Part shown: positions 61,586 to 64,000 of the stretch, piece by piece
Position numbering within the stretch: the first letter of the stretch is position 1
Layout: every line of letters begins with the position of its first letter
Origin: Actinomadura nitritigenes
Lineage (GTDB): Bacteria > Actinomycetota > Actinomycetes > Streptosporangiales > Streptosporangiaceae
Assembly: GCF_017573545.1 (NCBI RefSeq)
Contig: NZ_JAGEOK010000024.1
Coordinates: forward strand, 107,193 to 171,192
DNA: 64,000 bases
Direction of reading: 5' to 3'
Notes under the pieces: model-generated
What the model saw: the letters and a program-made list of their open reading frames with translations, nothing else
Told to the model about the DNA's origin: nothing
Database searches by the model: none
Program-made: the position numbers and the translations under genes

Positions 61586-63121
61586 TCAGCCCGCATCGCT
61601 CTCGCCGTCCGGACGCTCGCCCTGCCCGCCGGGCTCACCGGGCCCGCCGGGGCCGCCGGGGCCGCCGGGCTCACCGGGTCCGCCCGCCGTGCCGCGGCGG
61701 ACCGGTCCGCCGATCTCCCGCTCCGCGGGCGCGATGACGCCGCCGCCCGCCCCGTCCGGGCGGCGCACCGCGTTCAGCAGGTGGTAGCCGACCAGCACCG
61801 CGATGGTGCCGAGCGCGATGCCCTGCAGCGGGAAGTCGTCGGTGATCTTCAGGGTGACGTTCCCGATCGCCAGGATGATCGCCGCCGCCACCGGGACGAG
61901 GTTCACCGGATCGCCGAAGTCGACCCGGTTCTCGATCCAGATCTTCGCGCCGAGCAGGCCGATCATCCCGTACAGCACGACGGTGATGCCGCCGAGCACC
62001 CCGCCCGGCGTCGCCGCGACCAGCGCGCCGAACTTCGGGCACAGCCCGAACAGCACCGCCACGATCGCCGCGACGTAGTAGGCGGCCGTCGAGTAGATCC
62101 GGGTCGCGGCCATCACGCCGATGTTCTCGGCGTAGGTCGTCGTGGGCGAGCCGCCGACCGCCGTGGCCAGCACCGTGCCGACGCCGTCCGCGCCGATCGC
62201 GCGGCCGAGCACCGGGTCCAGGTCGTCCCCCGTCATCGCCGCCACCGCCTTGACGTGCCCGGTGTTCTCCGCGATCAGCGCGATGACCGGCGGCAGCGCC
62301 AGCAGGATCGCCGAGGTCTTGAAGTCGGGCGCGTGCGTGTGCGGGAACCCGAACCAGTCCGCCGCCTTCACCGCCGAGAAGTTCAGCCGGTCGTGCGGGA
62401 ACGCCGTCGCCACGCAGAACGGCCCCTCCGCCGTGCACGCCTTCCCCGCCCCGTCCAGCAGGTTCTGCCCCGGCAGCACCGACGTGATCTCCCCGGCCGT
62501 CTTGTCCAGGACCCACGACAGGACGAACCCGAACACCAGCGCCAGCAGGATCGCGATCCGCGACCAGAACCCGCGCAGGACCACCGTGCAGAACACCGCG
62601 AAGCACAGCGTCGCCAGCGCGACCCACTGGTCCTGCGGCCAGTACGTGTCCGCGACCACCGGCGCCAGATTGAAGCCGATCAGCATGACGACCGCGCCGG
62701 TCACCACCGGCGGGAACACCCGGTGGATCACCTCGCCGCCGAGGAAGTGCACGATCACGCCGATCACCAGCAGCACCGCGCCCGCGACCAGGATCGCGCC
62801 GGTCACCCGCGCGCTGTCGCCGCCCGCCGCGCGGATCGCCGCGACCGCGCCGACGAACGACGCGCTGGTGCCGAGGTAGCTCGGCACCCGCCCGCCGACG
62901 ATCAGCAGGAAGAGGATCGTCGCGACCCCCGACATCATGATGGACAGGTTCGGGTCGAGGCCCATCACCACCGGGAACACGAACGTCGCGCCGAACATCG
63001 CCACCACGTGCTGGGCTCCGATGCCGGCGGTGCGCGGCCACGACAGCCGCTCCCCCGGCCGGACGACCTCTCCGGGCGGCGGCGTCCGGCCGTCCCCGTG
63101 CACCTTCCAGCCGATCACCAT
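61586..63121 (-). CDS. NCS2 family uracil/xanthine permease
   Basis: 511-residue nucleobase transporter with 12-14 transmembrane helices. The first-helix motif QHVVAMFGATFVFPVVMG, ALIAENTGHVKAV and VGGSPTTTYAENIGVMAATRI are diagnostic of the UraA/UapA family. The last 50 residues include a collagen-like run of GPG/GEP triplets, which is not a family feature. It lies just upstream of the molybdenum hydroxylase operon and 142 bases from PucR. Uptake of xanthine or uracil is the likely role. Confidence 0.92.
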   Translation of the reverse strand: MVIGWKVHGDGRTPPPGEVVRPGERLSWPRTAGIGAQHVVAMFGATFVFPVVMGLDPNLSIMMSGVATILFLLIVGGRVPSYLGTSASFVGAVAAIRAAGGDSARVTGAILVAGAVLLVIGVIVHFLGGEVIHRVFPPVVTGAVVMLIGFNLAPVVADTYWPQDQWVALATLCFAVFCTVVLRGFWSRIAILLALVFGFVLSWVLDKTAGEITSVLPGQNLLDGAGKACTAEGPFCVATAFPHDRLNFSAVKAADWFGFPHTHAPDFKTSAILLALPPVIALIAENTGHVKAVAAMTGDDLDPVLGRAIGADGVGTVLATAVGGSPTTTYAENIGVMAATRIYSTAAYYVAAIVAVLFGLCPKFGALVAATPGGVLGGITVVLYGMIGLLGAKIWIENRVDFGDPVNLVPVAAAIILAIGNVTLKITDDFPLQGIALGTIAVLVGYHLLNAVRRPDGAGGGVIAPAEREIGGPVRRGTAGGPGEPGGPGGPGGPGEPGGQGERPDGESDAG

Positions 63122-63263
63122 CCGGGGCTCCTCCTGGTCGACATGGGCGTCCGCACCGGCTCGCGCCTGCGGGCAACGTAGATCTACCCCGGTGGGCGGG
63201 CATCGGCGACATCTGCCGAAGTTCGGCGCGCCGTCCGGGCGGACCCGGACGGCGCCGCTACGC

Positions 63264-64000
63264 TCAGATACCGCGCATGCGCAGCACGTGCAGGGCGAGG
63301 GTGAGGTTGAGCCGCAGATGCGCGTCCTCGGTGAACGCCCCGAGCATCCGTTCCAGCTTGCCGATCCGGTACCGCAGGGTGTTGTAGTGGAAGTGCAGCC
63401 GCCGCGCGGTCTCGGCGACGTTGAGGTTGGTCTCCAGCAGCACCTGCAGGGTGCGGCGCAGGTCCACCAGTTCCGGCTCGTCGTCGCCCGCCAGCTCGCC
63501 GAGGGTCTCCCGGACGAACGCGTGCAGCTCCGCCGGATCCGACACCAGGCTCAGCAGCCGGTACACGCCGAGCTGGTCGAAGTGGGCCCGGGCGCCCGCG
63601 CCGTGCAGCTGCCGCCCGACCCGGACGGCCTTCACCGCCTGCTCGTAGGCCTCCGGCAGCTCCGCCGGGCACGTCACCGTCCGGCTGATGCCGGTGGAGA
63701 ACGTGCGGCGCACCGGCAGGTGCTCGGCGAACAGCGCCGCCGCCTCCTTCACCATCGCCTGCACGGGGCCCGCGGCCGGCTCGCCGCCGCCCGGGTCCGC
63801 GACGGCGTCCGCGCCGACGACCGCGACGATCTCGTGCGCGAAGCTGGCGACCGCGGCGCCGCGGTCGTGCCGCCGCACGGCGGTGCTCCACGCCGCGGCG
63901 AGGCGCTCCTGCGCCGCGCGCTCCTCCGCGCCGCGCACGCCGCGCATCGCCGCGTCCGGGTCGGCGGGGCGCGCCCGCGCCGGGTCGGCGGCGCGGAGGT
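63264..64000 (-). CDS. PucR family transcriptional regulator (5' end beyond window)
   Basis: The C-terminal 245 or so residues of a PucR/CdaR-type activator. The GGDEF-like middle portion (FSTGISRTVTCPAELPEAYEQAVKAVR) is followed by the C-terminal helix-turn-helix LVDLRRTLQVLLETNLNVAETARRLHFHYNTLRYRIGKLERML. The frame is open to the window edge with no stop, and PucR proteins are 400-550 residues long, so the N-terminal sensing domain lies outside. PucR controls purine catabolism in Bacillus, which fits the adjacent permease and hydroxylase. Confidence 0.9.
   Translation of the reverse strand, partial: LRAADPARARPADPDAAMRGVRGAEERAAQERLAAAWSTAVRRHDRGAAVASFAHEIVAVVGADAVADPGGGEPAAGPVQAMVKEAAALFAEHLPVRRTFSTGISRTVTCPAELPEAYEQAVKAVRVGRQLHGAGARAHFDQLGVYRLLSLVSDPAELHAFVRETLGELAGDDEPELVDLRRTLQVLLETNLNVAETARRLHFHYNTLRYRIGKLERMLGAFTEDAHLRLNLTLALHVLRMRGI

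Overview
The window is very GC-rich DNA with strong third-position G/C, GTG/TTG starts, F420-type (LLM) enzymes, LuxR-type two-component genes, Spo0M and a DUF222/HNH gene. It looks like chromosomal DNA of a spore-forming actinomycete; Thermomonosporaceae (Actinomadura-like) is my best guess. No rRNA, tRNA or CRISPR was found. About 60 protein genes are supported, most in tightly overlapping operons (ATGA, GTGA or TGATG junctions).

Layout. 0-1.1 kb: a Xaa-Pro peptidase that normally follows aroQ. 1.3-10.6 kb: an accessory island between that peptidase and aroQ. It holds a Tat-exported amine oxidase, an LLM oxidoreductase, an enoyl-CoA hydratase/thioesterase pair with a divergent TetR regulator and three operator copies, and a six-gene operon around a 67-residue six-cysteine peptide (two membrane-tethered CxxC redoxins, a MauE-like protein, an ABC exporter and an S26 signal peptidase). 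10.7-14.0 kb: the shikimate genes aroQ, aroB, aroK and aroC.

14.1-25.4 kb is the most striking part. A leftward operon encodes a 78-residue protein, a LanM-type lanthipeptide synthetase, a DegT aminotransferase, a sulfotransferase, an atypical SDR and a nitroreductase. Divergent to it lies an HK97-fold, encapsulin-like shell protein followed by three tandem 21-bp mini-genes, each with its own Shine-Dalgarno sequence, encoding MRTTPW, MRTPPW and MRTKPW. A leftward MFS exporter and AMP-forming ligase close the cluster. This resembles a natural-product (Family 3) encapsulin cluster with possible hexapeptide substrates.

25.5-45 kb: a DUF2332 protein, a fused GlyQS carrying an in-frame triplicated 57-bp repeat, a PhyH-like dioxygenase, SseB, a barbiturase/cyanuric amidohydrolase family enzyme, carbamate kinase, an aminotransferase, a two-component pair, an NmrA-like protein with a divergent TetR, codBA, an acyl-CoA synthetase and CoA-transferase carrying low-complexity repeats, and a uridine-kinase-like protein. 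45-49.5 kb: a large nested inverted repeat before a DUF222/HNH gene, then Spo0M, an Mth938-like protein and small or uncharacterised genes. 49.6-64 kb: hyuBA, an FKBP, an ABC exporter pair, CoxG, a polysaccharide deacetylase, a three-subunit molybdenum hydroxylase, an NCS2 permease and a PucR regulator cut by the window edge. Barbiturase, carbamate kinase, codBA, hyuAB, the molybdenum hydroxylase, NCS2 and PucR together suggest use of purines, pyrimidines and hydantoins as nitrogen sources.
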